64,000 nucleotides of DNA from a virus, in IMG/VR virus record IMGVR_UViG_3300037119_004556, positions 1 through 64,000 of that record. One strand, given 5' to 3'. Both the position numbers and the translations under genes were made by a program. The stretch's first letter is position 1. Each line of letters starts with the position of its first letter. Positions 18,605-26,519 of the stretch are shown here, piece after piece. The notes beneath the pieces are model-generated. The model ran no database searches. It was given only the letters and a program-made list of their open reading frames with translations, and was not told the DNA's origin.

Positions 18605-19069
18605 CTAACCCTCCCCGCGATGTACGTGCGCGACGGGCGGCGAGTGCTCACACACCGGCTTGCGATCGGGAGACTCGGCCCGCAACACGTCGGCGATCGC
18701 TGACAGCATCGGACCCTCGAACTCGTTGAACGCCAGGCCCTCCCAACGGTACGGCAAATCCGGGTAGATGCGAACGAGCCGGGTCGAGAACTTGACGCAG
18801 CCGAGCGACCGGATCAGATGCTGGTACTTCGGAAAGCGGTAGGCGCACCAATCGCGGGGACATCCGATCAGTTGTCCAATGGCGCCGGGCCACGGAGCGA
18901 CGTCATGCTCCACCAACACGAACCCTTCGCCGTCGCGCCACCACGCGGCGAGTTGTTCGGCGTAACTCAACTCGTGGCCGACAACGTCGTGGTCGACGCC
19001 TTCGGCGTTCAACGCGAGGTGGGCGGGGCAGTCCTTGTTGGCGGCGGACACGACGACACGCAAGCTCAC
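18605..19069 (-). CDS. Small glycosyltransferase-like protein (154 aa)
   Basis: The GTG at 19069 overlaps the upstream stop (GTGA), giving a 154-residue product starting VSLRVVVSAANKDCPAHLAL. EGFVLVEHDVAPWPGAI contains a D-x-D-like metal/nucleotide-sugar site after hydrophobic beta strands, as in GT-A glycosyltransferases. It is short for the family and lies among structural genes. It may decorate tail proteins. I would not exclude a non-catalytic protein. Confidence 0.5.
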   Translation of the reverse strand: MSLRVVVSAANKDCPAHLALNAEGVDHDVVGHELSYAEQLAAWWRDGEGFVLVEHDVAPWPGAIGQLIGCPRDWCAYRFPKYQHLIRSLGCVKFSTRLVRIYPDLPYRWEGLAFNEFEGPMLSAIADVLRAESPDRKPVCEHSPPVAHVHRGEG

Positions 19070-19512
19070 TCGTCCCAGACGAAGTAGACCTCGCACACTT
19101 GGCCCGTGCCGATCGGCTGGATGGCGAGGGCGATGGTCGAACCCAGCGCGGTCCGTAGCCCGTTGTCGCCGAACGTGAGGATGCCGCCCGAACCGACCGC
19201 GGCTCCGAGTTGGATGCGGTAGCCGGTGTCGAGCGCGGATGAGATGTCGGCGGTCCACAGTTGCTTGGCGAGACAGGTGGGAGTGCCGAGGATGCCGAGG
19301 TCCGTCGCGTAGGCGGTGACGGTCGCTCCCGGTGTGCCGCCCGTGACCGCCACGACACGGTACGCGCAGGCGGTGGCGGTGGTGTTGAAGATGCCGATCT
19401 CTCGGACCTTGGGTGTGACCGCGGCGGTGGCGAGGATGCCGAAGATCGGACGGCCAGTTCCACCGGACGTGCCAGCCCCGGCTGCTGTCATTCCTGCTGA
19501 GTATCGGGACAT
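19066..19512 (-). CDS. Structural protein (148 aa)
   Basis: Ala/Gly/Thr-rich beta protein (MSRYSAGMTAAGAGTSGGTG start, FVWDE end) with no signal or membrane segment. Preceded by AGGTAGGAGAAT, a strong ribosome-binding site. Similar Thr/Ala-rich proteins serve as capsid decoration or tail tube accessory proteins in actinophages. Role inferred from context. Confidence 0.6.
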   Translation of the reverse strand: MSRYSAGMTAAGAGTSGGTGRPIFGILATAAVTPKVREIGIFNTTATACAYRVVAVTGGTPGATVTAYATDLGILGTPTCLAKQLWTADISSALDTGYRIQLGAAVGSGGILTFGDNGLRTALGSTIALAIQPIGTGQVCEVYFVWDE

Positions 19513-19525
19513 GGTTCGTATTCTC

Positions 19526-21445
19526 CTACCTGAGACGCAGCGCCGAGCGGATGGGCAGAGGGAAGATCAGGGCTGGCGGTGGCACGGTGGTGAGAACGCC
19601 AACGACCAGGACGACGACCGCCGAGTAGTCGGCCGTCGCCACAGCCGTCGCAGTCCCGGCCCCCGACGATGCGCCGTCAACAACGTACTTCCAATACAGG
19701 CCCGAGCCTGCACCGCCAATGACGTTCCACCCGGCCGGGTCCGCCGTGATCGCCTCATCGGGAGCGATGTAAGCGACGGCCAGGCATGTCAGTCCTGACG
19801 TGTTGGCTACTGACGGCAAGGTCAACGTGCTGCTCGACCCGCTGTTCGTCCCGAAGTTGTGAATCGGTGTCGTAGGGTCCACATCTGTGATGTGAAGAAA
19901 CTCGCCACCAGAGAAATCTGTTGGGGCAGCGACGGTCGATGTGTACGTCGGGCCTTCGGTGCCATCAGCAACACGCCAGCATGAGCGTACGTGGGTGACA
20001 CCGCCGTTGACGGTGGCGATGTTGTTGAAGCCGCTGATCAAGCCGGGGTTGGGACCGCCTGATCCGTAGTTCACCATGTCAGCCAACAACAGATCAGCAA
20101 TCGCCAAGCTGGCTGGCTCGGTGAACGAGATGTCACCACCGGCACCGTTGTCGTCGGTTGTCTCGGTGACGTAGACAGGCACATGTGCCGCCGCAATCAG
20201 TACAACGTCCACTGACCACGTGTCGGAAGTCAGCCCACCGATTGTGGCGGCATTCGTGGACTGGCCGGGGGAAACGGTCTTGTAGTAGATCGCCGCCGAA
20301 CCGGGAACCCCGTCGTAGGCGTCGTATAGAGTCCAGCCAGTCGCCCCGCCCGAAACGTCGCCGTTGCCATTGACCATTGCGACCGCCAGGCACACCGCCG
20401 TGCCGACGACCGCCACGACGGGGAAGGTGAGCGTCGTGCCGGTGCCCTCAGTCGAACCCGTGTTGTTGACCGGGTTGGTGGTGTCAACTCCGGTGATCCG
20501 AAGCAGCTTGCCCGACGATCCCGTCCCGTCAGCAATAACCGACGTGTAGGTCGGCCCTTCCGTCCCATCGGCCACCCGTCGAGTGAGCCGCCCCATGATG
20601 GTCGATGTCCCGTCGTCGGCAGTAGTCGTCACAACCGACGTGAACCCAGTGATATTGCCAGGGGAAGCGATCACACCGCCGACGTTGCTAAAGCTCGCCA
20701 GGCAAGCCAGCAGCAGATCATCAACGGCGAGTCCGGCAGGCTCACTGAACACAAGATTGGCCAGTCCGGTGTTGACATCCTCGGTGTCATTGACAATCGC
20801 CACCGCCCTGAGATTGAGACCGATCATCACCCACTGGTCGCTGACAGAGGACGTGAAGTCCATGTCGACCGTTGCTGCGCCAGCCTCGTCGCCGCTGACG
20901 ATGTTGTTGCCAGCGAAGGTGTTGTTGACGTTGCGACGTGTGCGCTCGTTTGTTCCGGTGCCGACCCCGGTGATCGTGTCACCGTGACTTGCGGCGCAGA
21001 AGGCACGGCTGCCTCTCGCTGACGTGATGCTCAACGTTGGCGAGTTCGCAGCGCCGTTGGACGTTGTTGACGCGACGTTCTCGATGCCGCCGCAGTTGAT
21101 GTACGACGATGCGGCGATGATGGAACTCTGTGAGTTGCCGGTGTAGGTGACGACGATGTTGGCCGCCCCGGCAGCCGGATTCAACAGATAGAACAAGCAC
21201 ATACCTGACGTGGCCGACGAGCCTGAGAGGGGCGTGCCCGATGCCGTGCCGGATCGAACCTCGGTCATTGACACGCCGCCGTAGGTGCAGGTCATCGGTG
21301 TCACCGTGCCGACACCCGAGCCGTGGCTGACGGTGACAGCGACTAGGAGGATTCCGTTAGTTGCTGTCCCGGTGCATGTCTTGCTGAACGTGTGCGAGCT
21401 ACCAGACGACACATCATTGGAGGCTGCATCAAGAACGGCGGCCAT
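19526..21445 (-). CDS. Large Ser/Thr/Gly-rich tail or fibre protein (639 aa)
   Basis: The start at 21445 is fixed by TGATG overlap with the 13-codon frame upstream. It contains three homologous ~200-residue units; compare GEFLHITDVDPTTPIHNFGT and GKLLRITGVDTTNPVNNTGS, and FSEPAGLAVDDLLLA with FTEPASLAIADLLLA. This is a repeated jelly-roll-like domain. Likely an extended fibre or decoration protein. Confidence 0.7.
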   Translation of the reverse strand: MAAVLDAASNDVSSGSSHTFSKTCTGTATNGILLVAVTVSHGSGVGTVTPMTCTYGGVSMTEVRSGTASGTPLSGSSATSGMCLFYLLNPAAGAANIVVTYTGNSQSSIIAASSYINCGGIENVASTTSNGAANSPTLSITSARGSRAFCAASHGDTITGVGTGTNERTRRNVNNTFAGNNIVSGDEAGAATVDMDFTSSVSDQWVMIGLNLRAVAIVNDTEDVNTGLANLVFSEPAGLAVDDLLLACLASFSNVGGVIASPGNITGFTSVVTTTADDGTSTIMGRLTRRVADGTEGPTYTSVIADGTGSSGKLLRITGVDTTNPVNNTGSTEGTGTTLTFPVVAVVGTAVCLAVAMVNGNGDVSGGATGWTLYDAYDGVPGSAAIYYKTVSPGQSTNAATIGGLTSDTWSVDVVLIAAAHVPVYVTETTDDNGAGGDISFTEPASLAIADLLLADMVNYGSGGPNPGLISGFNNIATVNGGVTHVRSCWRVADGTEGPTYTSTVAAPTDFSGGEFLHITDVDPTTPIHNFGTNSGSSSTLTLPSVANTSGLTCLAVAYIAPDEAITADPAGWNVIGGAGSGLYWKYVVDGASSGAGTATAVATADYSAVVVLVVGVLTTVPPPALIFPLPIRSALRLR

Positions 21446-21486
21446 CAGCCGATCACCAGCCCTGCCGGTGTGATCGGCGGTGCCAT
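21445..21486 (-). CDS. Possible 13-codon linking ORF
   Basis: Reads MAPPITPAGLVIG. Its ATG overlaps the stop of the upstream gene (TAATG) and its own stop overlaps the next ATG (TGATG). It may simply pass ribosomes from one gene to the next. Coding status is uncertain because the peptide is so short. Confidence 0.35.
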   Translation of the reverse strand: MAPPITPAGLVIG

Positions 21487-21725
21487 TACAGCCTCTCGGA
21501 GCACGCTGGGCAGAGTTCTTGGCCTTGCGGTGCGAAGTCGGCTGCGTATCCGTTGGTGATCGCCCACCGGCCACACAGGGCCGTGCCGATCGTCTTGCCT
21601 TGTTCGCCGACTTGGGGGATCGCGTGACGACCGGGTTGCATGATGTGCCACGGCCCGAGGGGGCGGTCCATGTCGACGCCGAGCACGGCCAGCTTGCGGC
21701 CGACCATGAGGAGCTTGCCCATCAT
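21486..21725 (-). CDS. Small Cys-containing protein (79 aa)
   Basis: Reads MMGKLLMVGRKLAVLGVDMD at the N-terminus and ends with CGRW...CPACSERL, a possible three- to four-Cys metal site. A second ATG lies one codon in. It sits between structural genes. No family recognised. Confidence 0.6.
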   Translation of the reverse strand: MMGKLLMVGRKLAVLGVDMDRPLGPWHIMQPGRHAIPQVGEQGKTIGTALCGRWAITNGYAADFAPQGQELCPACSERL

Positions 21726-21736
21726 CCGACCTTAGT

Positions 21737-21761
21737 CCCCGCGAGCGCGCCGCTCGCGGGG
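21737..21761 (-). terminator. Strong GC hairpin between structural genes
   Basis: Eleven-base-pair perfect stem (CCCCGCGAGCG with CGCTCGCGGGG) and three-base loop, just after the stop of 21763-22236 and before the 21725 start. No T-tract follows, so it may be a weak terminator or an RNA processing/stability hairpin. Confidence 0.5.
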
Positions 21762-21762
21762 T

Positions 21763-22236
21763 CTAGTAGCTGAACTCTAGGAACGTGACGCCGTGCAGCC
21801 AGTTCCCGGTCGGGGCGACGGAGTGCTTCAAGCCGATGAACTCGGACGGTCCGACACCGATGCGTTCCTCGGGGACCGGGAGGTACAGGCAGCCGTTGCC
21901 GACGATGTTCAACCCCTCGTTCCACAGGTAGTTCGCGGCGTCGGTGCCTTCCGCCGAAGCGTTGATGCCGGTCGCCGAGGCGCCACCGACGCACTTCGAT
22001 GCCTGCATACCGTCCGTCAACGGATCGGGGGTCCGCGACGTCACCGACGCCGCGGCCGACTTCTTGATGAGGCCGAGCGCGGTCGCGGTCGACGTCGTGG
22101 ACGACGACTGCCCGCCCCAAGCACGGATGATGTCGATCGCCACGTTCGCCGGGGTGGCGACCTGGATGACGGTGATCGCTGTGGTGGTCGCGACGTTCGA
22201 TCGAACGACGGCGTAGGACCCGGATGGTGCTGGCAT
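21763..22236 (-). CDS. Structural protein (157 aa)
   Basis: N-terminus MPAPSGSYAVVRSNVATTTA, with a beta-rich body. Preceded by AGGAGGAT. Context and composition fit a minor head or tail protein, but no family motif is visible. Confidence 0.6.
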   Translation of the reverse strand: MPAPSGSYAVVRSNVATTTAITVIQVATPANVAIDIIRAWGGQSSSTTSTATALGLIKKSAAASVTSRTPDPLTDGMQASKCVGGASATGINASAEGTDAANYLWNEGLNIVGNGCLYLPVPEERIGVGPSEFIGLKHSVAPTGNWLHGVTFLEFSY

Positions 22237-22248
22237 GGCTCTATCCTC

Positions 22249-22713
22249 CTACGAGGCTCGGTAGAGATCGGTGATGGTCAACGTGATGTCTGACCCGTTG
22301 GTCGGGATGCCAGGCGCGTCCAACAGGAACACGCTGATCACCGGGCTGTCGGCGTCGTTCGTGACAAACTCGAACACGAACCCACCGATGATCGTTTCGC
22401 CCGCGGCGACACCGGAGATCACGACATCGGAAGCGTCCATGTTGACCCGGTCGTTGGTGTCGTCCTCGGTCGCGTTCGAGCGGGTGAGGTTCTGACGCGA
22501 GTACCCGGCGACCGTCAACTCGACCACGCCTGAGAGGCCGAGGAAGTCGGACACGAAGTTGACGTCGGCGACCTCGGCGGCGGTGTCGATCGTCGTCGGC
22601 CGCGACGTGCCGTTGATGAGGCCGAGCCGGATCGCCGTGCCGCCCGAGTCATCCCACGACCCCTGCATCAGCTTCAACTTGCCCTTGTTGGTCAACCAGT
22701 TGACGCTTGCCAT
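22249..22713 (-). CDS. Structural protein, tail-tube/head-completion candidate (154 aa)
   Basis: MASVNWLTNKGKLKLMQGSW start, preceded by CGAGGAGT. A compact beta protein (AGYSRQNLTRSNATEDDTND, GGFVFEFVTND) found among genes downstream of the capsid gene, where tube and connector proteins normally lie. Specific role unproven. Confidence 0.6.
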   Translation of the reverse strand: MASVNWLTNKGKLKLMQGSWDDSGGTAIRLGLINGTSRPTTIDTAAEVADVNFVSDFLGLSGVVELTVAGYSRQNLTRSNATEDDTNDRVNMDASDVVISGVAAGETIIGGFVFEFVTNDADSPVISVFLLDAPGIPTNGSDITLTITDLYRAS

Positions 22714-22799
22714 TTACCACTCCTCGGCCGGGTGAACTACGTCGGGGAAACTACGCGAGAGGAATCTAGTGGATCTCTCGTTGTCATTCGGGGACCGCC
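22714..22799. other. Short intergenic gap without a called element
   Basis: 86 bases between two minus-strand structural genes. It holds the ribosome-binding site of the 22713 start; no hairpin or clear promoter is visible. Confidence 0.5.
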
Positions 22800-23132
22800 T
22801 CAGACGTAGACGGCGGCGCGGACAATGGTGAACCACGTCGACTTCGACGCGCCTCCACCGACGAACGTGACGACCCACTTGCCGGTCTCGGTCAGCGGGT
22901 CAGGGAAGTTGAAGTCCCAGTAGCCGGTCTCGGTCGAGGAGATCTCGGCGGTCGGCGTCGTGTAGACGGTCAAGACTCCCGATGGTGACTTGGTGGTGAC
23001 GGTGATCGTCGTCGGGTTGAACAGGTCGCCCTCGGTTTCACCCGGGTCGGGGATGCCGGTGTACGTGGCGCGCACGGTCGGCATCACGCCCTGTTCGTAC
23101 TCGCCCGGTCCGCACGCCTGCGTCGTTCTCAT
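22800..23132 (-). CDS. Ig-like structural / head-tail connector candidate (110 aa)
   Basis: Contains a beta-sandwich pattern (TTITVTTKSPSGVLTVYTTP, TGYWDFNFPDPLTETGKWVV) like the Ig-like proteins that appear between capsid and tail genes in actinophages. Starts seven bases after the small membrane protein stop. Confidence 0.6.
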   Translation of the reverse strand: MRTTQACGPGEYEQGVMPTVRATYTGIPDPGETEGDLFNPTTITVTTKSPSGVLTVYTTPTAEISSTETGYWDFNFPDPLTETGKWVVTFVGGGASKSTWFTIVRAAVYV

Positions 23133-23138
23133 CGCGTC

Positions 23139-23255
23139 TCACTCGTAGCGGACACCGCGCCGGTACGGGTTGCGGCGCGACGCCATGAACGGGGCCAGCG
23201 CGAAGATCGCCACTGTCGCGACGACCCCGATCACGAACTGGCCCCAGCGCGGCAT
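23139..23255 (-). CDS. Single-span membrane microprotein (38 aa)
   Basis: ATG at 23255 overlaps the upstream stop (TGATG). The peptide begins MPRWGQFVIGVVATVAIFAL, one membrane helix, and finishes with a basic tail (ASRRNPYRRGVRYE), predicting an N-out, C-in topology. It lies in the capsid operon; function unknown. Confidence 0.65.
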   Translation of the reverse strand: MPRWGQFVIGVVATVAIFALAPFMASRRNPYRRGVRYE

Positions 23256-24190
23256 CAGCCGCCGCCACCACTGTTCGTGGAAGCGTTGAGCAGGACCGCC
23301 GAATGGCAGCACGGATCGAAGCGGACGAGCGCCTGGCGTTCGGCGCGGAACTCGACGTAGTTCGTGGTCCGGTTGAACGACTCGGCGATCGTCTCGCCGA
23401 TGATCACGCCTTCGTCAATGTAGACCTCGACCGGGCCGGTGGCGAAGATCCACGTGTCGAGACCCGTGACCGCGGCGACTCCGCTCGGGCCGGTGCCCGG
23501 GTAGCCGGATCCGGCGACGACGCGATCCTCGCGGCCTGCGGTCACGAGGTAGCCGTCCTTCTCGATCACGATGCCATCACCGATCCAGAGCGTCACGAGC
23601 CACGATGGTGCGTGGATCATGCCCTTCGTCCCGGCGCCGCATCCGGCGAGTTGCTTCTCGGCCATCGCCAGGCCGACCTGGCGGTCGAAGATGGTGGAGC
23701 CGGTGACGATCGTCGCCGCCGACGTGAGGCCGGTGATCTCGGTCGCCGACGAGTCGAGGGACTGCATCCGTGAGCCGAGCGTCCCGGTCCAGAACTGGGT
23801 TTCGAGCGCCTTGGGTGTGCCGAGATCCAACTGCATCAACGCGATCTGGCGGTACGCGTCGGTGGCCGAGCCGTTGGCGTTGCCGACGAGCGTGCAACCC
23901 ACCGACGTTTCGATCACGAACGTGTCGGTTTCCAACATCGCCGGGATGGTGGGCGGCGTCGACTTGTCAGCCTTCGGGAAGTCGGCGCAGTTCGGATCCC
24001 AAGCGAACGCTCCGATGCAGCCGGTGGGGCGCCACTTCACACCGCCGCGCCATGCCTCCTGCCAGTTCTCGCCGATGCCGGGGATGTTCGCCCAGTCCGG
24101 ATCAACCTGGCCGGGCCATGCGGCGGCGAGCAGGTTGTGCGGGGGGACCTCACCCTGGATCGGTTGTGCCTGGACCCGAAGACCCCACAT
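23255..24190 (-). CDS. Capsid-associated structural protein (311 aa)
   Basis: Lies directly downstream of the major capsid gene. Contains conserved-looking blocks LQLDLGTPKALETQFWTG-like, AMAEKQLAGCGAGTKGMIHA and VEFRAERQALVRFDPCCHS. I associate this family with the gene after the capsid in several actinophage genomes, but its biochemical role is unknown to me. No signal or membrane segment. Confidence 0.6.
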   Translation of the reverse strand: MWGLRVQAQPIQGEVPPHNLLAAAWPGQVDPDWANIPGIGENWQEAWRGGVKWRPTGCIGAFAWDPNCADFPKADKSTPPTIPAMLETDTFVIETSVGCTLVGNANGSATDAYRQIALMQLDLGTPKALETQFWTGTLGSRMQSLDSSATEITGLTSAATIVTGSTIFDRQVGLAMAEKQLAGCGAGTKGMIHAPSWLVTLWIGDGIVIEKDGYLVTAGREDRVVAGSGYPGTGPSGVAAVTGLDTWIFATGPVEVYIDEGVIIGETIAESFNRTTNYVEFRAERQALVRFDPCCHSAVLLNASTNSGGGG

Positions 24191-24229
24191 GATTCACTCC
24201 TGGTTCTCGATGGTGGACGGGGACGGTTC

Positions 24230-24259
24230 GGGTGCCACCCGGCTGCACAGGTGGCACCC
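24230..24259 (-). terminator. Hairpin after major capsid gene
   Basis: Ten-base-pair perfect inverted repeat GGGTGCCACC / GGTGGCACCC with a ten-base loop, between the capsid stop and the next start. It lacks a T-tract. Likely a partial terminator or mRNA stabiliser that raises capsid output over downstream genes. Confidence 0.55.
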
Positions 24260-24297
24260 TCGCCGTGTCCGTCACTGTTGAGTTGTGTCAGGGATCG

Positions 24298-26058
24298 TCA
24301 GGGGCAGGTGCAAGGCGTGACACCGGCGGGACCCGAGCCGTTGACGCACAGCGTGCTCAGGAGGCCGACCGACTCGAAGCCGAGCTTCGCGATGCCGATC
24401 CACTCCTCCATGAACAGTTGCAGGTCGTTGGTGCGGTTGAGCGTGCTGTCACGCACGAGGCCGACGTCGAGCGTGCCGCCGTCGAGGCGGACGAACGTCC
24501 CTGGTGCGTAGATGAACGCCTTGACCTTCGTCGGGAACTGGTTGAGGCCACCGACCGCCTGGGCGCCGTTGAACTTCTGGTTCGGCAACACCCCGGTCGG
24601 GTTGTCGTTGTACCAGATGGCGTCGATGTTGCGGGCCGACAGGGCAGCGTTCATGTGGTTGTCGGTGATGTCGAAGAACGACAGACCTTGGTACCCGTCC
24701 ATCGCCATGTCGAGCTTGACGGCCTCACGCGCCCAGTCCGGAGCGGCGACTTGCATCGTCGCGTCCGACGCCATGCCGTGACGCTTGCGGTAGCCGACCG
24801 TGGCCGTGACCCAGTCGTGCAGCAGGCTGCGCGAGAAGCCGTAGCAGTAGTTGCCGGTGACCGCCGTCGAGTTCGAGTTGACGTAGTCGAGGTAGAACAC
24901 CTCTTTGGTCGACATGAACTGGACGGCGACGTCCTCAAGGAACGCCGACACCTGCTCCGGGAACACCTTGTAGTTGAGGTTGTCGAACGTGACGCATTGC
25001 GACACGGCCGACACCTCGGCCGACGAGGTGCTCGGGCACGACACCGTGATGCACGCCTTCGGACCGGCCGAGAACTGCACGAACGACGCTGCGAAGTTGC
25101 GGTCCTGGGCCGAGATGTCGATGGCGGCGGCGGCGGCGGCGACGGACGGCGGCACGATGTAGTTGATGCCGCCACGAGGCGCCTGCACGACGTTGGTCCC
25201 CTGCTCAAACGGGTTCTGCGGCTCCGCGAGGCGGAAGAACTCGTAGCTCGGGGCGTACTCGGCGCAGGCGTGACCGGAGGCAACGAGTGCCTTCGGCGCT
25301 CCGACCTGGACGTCGCGCAGGATGCGGAAGTTCTCCGCCGCGTCCATCTGCGACAGGTGCTCGCCCTCGATGAACTTGTCGGTGTGGGCGATCGACACGA
25401 AGTCGCGCGTGCCGCCCGGCACCGACGTCAGGCTGAGACGCTTGTTGACGATCGCCGAGGCGACGGCCAACGGGTCCTCGAACGGGGTGCCTTCGCGCAT
25501 GTGCGGGGCGTGCGCCGTCGCCACCATGAAGGCGTCGTTGCTGGCTTCGCGGACCTTCGAGCGGGCCGACTGGCGGGCTGAGAGGGCGGCGACGTTGCCC
25601 GGCACCCCGCCCTTGCCGTTCGGCATCGTGACCCCGGCGATGGCGAGCGCCTGGGTGACCCCGGCCGACACGGCGGCGGCGATCTGGTCGATGATCGCAG
25701 GCTCGGGTGCGGCTTCGACCTTGGCCTTGGCCTTCGGCTTGCCGTCCTCGTCCAGGTCCTCCTCGTTCTCGCCGATGGTGACCTGGTCGCCCTCGGTCGG
25801 GTCGGCGAGGTCCTTCTTGAAGCGCCCGGCGGCGGCTTCCTTGCGGCCGTCGAGGTCTGCCCGCTCGGTCTCACGGCGGGTGTTCTCGGCGTCGATCGCG
25901 TCGGCCTGCTGCGAGAGCAGTTCGAGTTCATCGACCGACTCGGGCGAGGACTCGGCGTCGGAGAGTTCTTCGCCGCGCGAGTTGATCTGCTGCTCCAACG
26001 CCGTCAACTGATCGGGTTCGAGTTGCGTGAGGTCCTGTGGGAAGTTGATGACGTCCAT
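24298..26058 (-). CDS. Major capsid protein with fused N-terminal scaffold domain (586 aa)
   Basis: Builds the HK97-type head. Start 26058 follows CAGGAGCACGACGC. Residues 1-~110 are acidic, helical and Gln/Glu-rich (LEQQINSRGEELSDAESS), as in a delta/scaffold domain. The shell domain from about residue 170 includes segments such as GGINYIVPPSVAAAAAA and a C-terminal FVRLDGGTLDVGLVRDS. The protein is long for the family and ends CTCP. The adjacent prohead protease supports cleavage of the N-terminal domain, probably near the Ala/Ser/Arg-rich linker around residues 155-165. Confidence 0.85.
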   Translation of the reverse strand: MDVINFPQDLTQLEPDQLTALEQQINSRGEELSDAESSPESVDELELLSQQADAIDAENTRRETERADLDGRKEAAAGRFKKDLADPTEGDQVTIGENEEDLDEDGKPKAKAKVEAAPEPAIIDQIAAAVSAGVTQALAIAGVTMPNGKGGVPGNVAALSARQSARSKVREASNDAFMVATAHAPHMREGTPFEDPLAVASAIVNKRLSLTSVPGGTRDFVSIAHTDKFIEGEHLSQMDAAENFRILRDVQVGAPKALVASGHACAEYAPSYEFFRLAEPQNPFEQGTNVVQAPRGGINYIVPPSVAAAAAAIDISAQDRNFAASFVQFSAGPKACITVSCPSTSSAEVSAVSQCVTFDNLNYKVFPEQVSAFLEDVAVQFMSTKEVFYLDYVNSNSTAVTGNYCYGFSRSLLHDWVTATVGYRKRHGMASDATMQVAAPDWAREAVKLDMAMDGYQGLSFFDITDNHMNAALSARNIDAIWYNDNPTGVLPNQKFNGAQAVGGLNQFPTKVKAFIYAPGTFVRLDGGTLDVGLVRDSTLNRTNDLQLFMEEWIGIAKLGFESVGLLSTLCVNGSGPAGVTPCTCP

Positions 26059-26198
26059 GCGTCGTGCTCCTGCGTCGTGTAAGCCCTCGCGGGCGGTGGA
26101 TCTGCTCACCGCGGGACGGCTAGGCCGCTCGCTCACGACGGAACTACGCGCGTCGATCGGACGCGAAGTTACAGCGATGTGGTTACACGAATGGTGGA

Positions 26199-26223
26199 TA
26201 CCCCGCGAGAATCCCGCGGGGTA
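26199..26223 (-). terminator. Hairpin in the capsid leader
   Basis: Nine-base-pair stem TACCCCGCG / CGCGGGGTA with seven-base loop, within the 171-base gap (26059-26229) between the 75-aa gene and the capsid gene. The same gap contains two direct copies of GGTTACACGA (near 26182 and 26229). It may be a terminator, or part of a capsid-specific control region. Confidence 0.45.
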
Positions 26224-26229
26224 CCGCGG

Positions 26230-26457
26230 TTACACGAGGACGGCAGCGCGGTCGGAGTCGTCCAACACGAACGTGACGCAGTCCGTTGGGTACTCCTCGC
26301 CGCAGGCGCCGACCGCGACCGAGTCAGGATCACACGCGGTGATCGACGTCAACCCGCGGAACCTCTGCACGCTCGCGACGATGTACGGCTTGTCCCGACC
26401 TTCGATGAGGATCGCGTCCCCACTCCGGATCTCACGCACCGCGACAGTTACGCGCAT
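26230..26457 (-). CDS. Small hypothetical beta-barrel-like protein (75 aa)
   Basis: MRVTVAVREIRSGDAILIEG followed by KPYIVASVQRF is a short beta pattern similar to SH3-like domains. Lies between protease and capsid genes. Function unknown. Confidence 0.6.
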   Translation of the reverse strand: MRVTVAVREIRSGDAILIEGRDKPYIVASVQRFRGLTSITACDPDSVAVGACGEEYPTDCVTFVLDDSDRAAVLV

Positions 26458-26519
26458 AACACCAGGATAGCTGGTGACGGAGCGCGGTGAAAGTGAGTTG
26501 ACAGATTGTCAGCGGATGT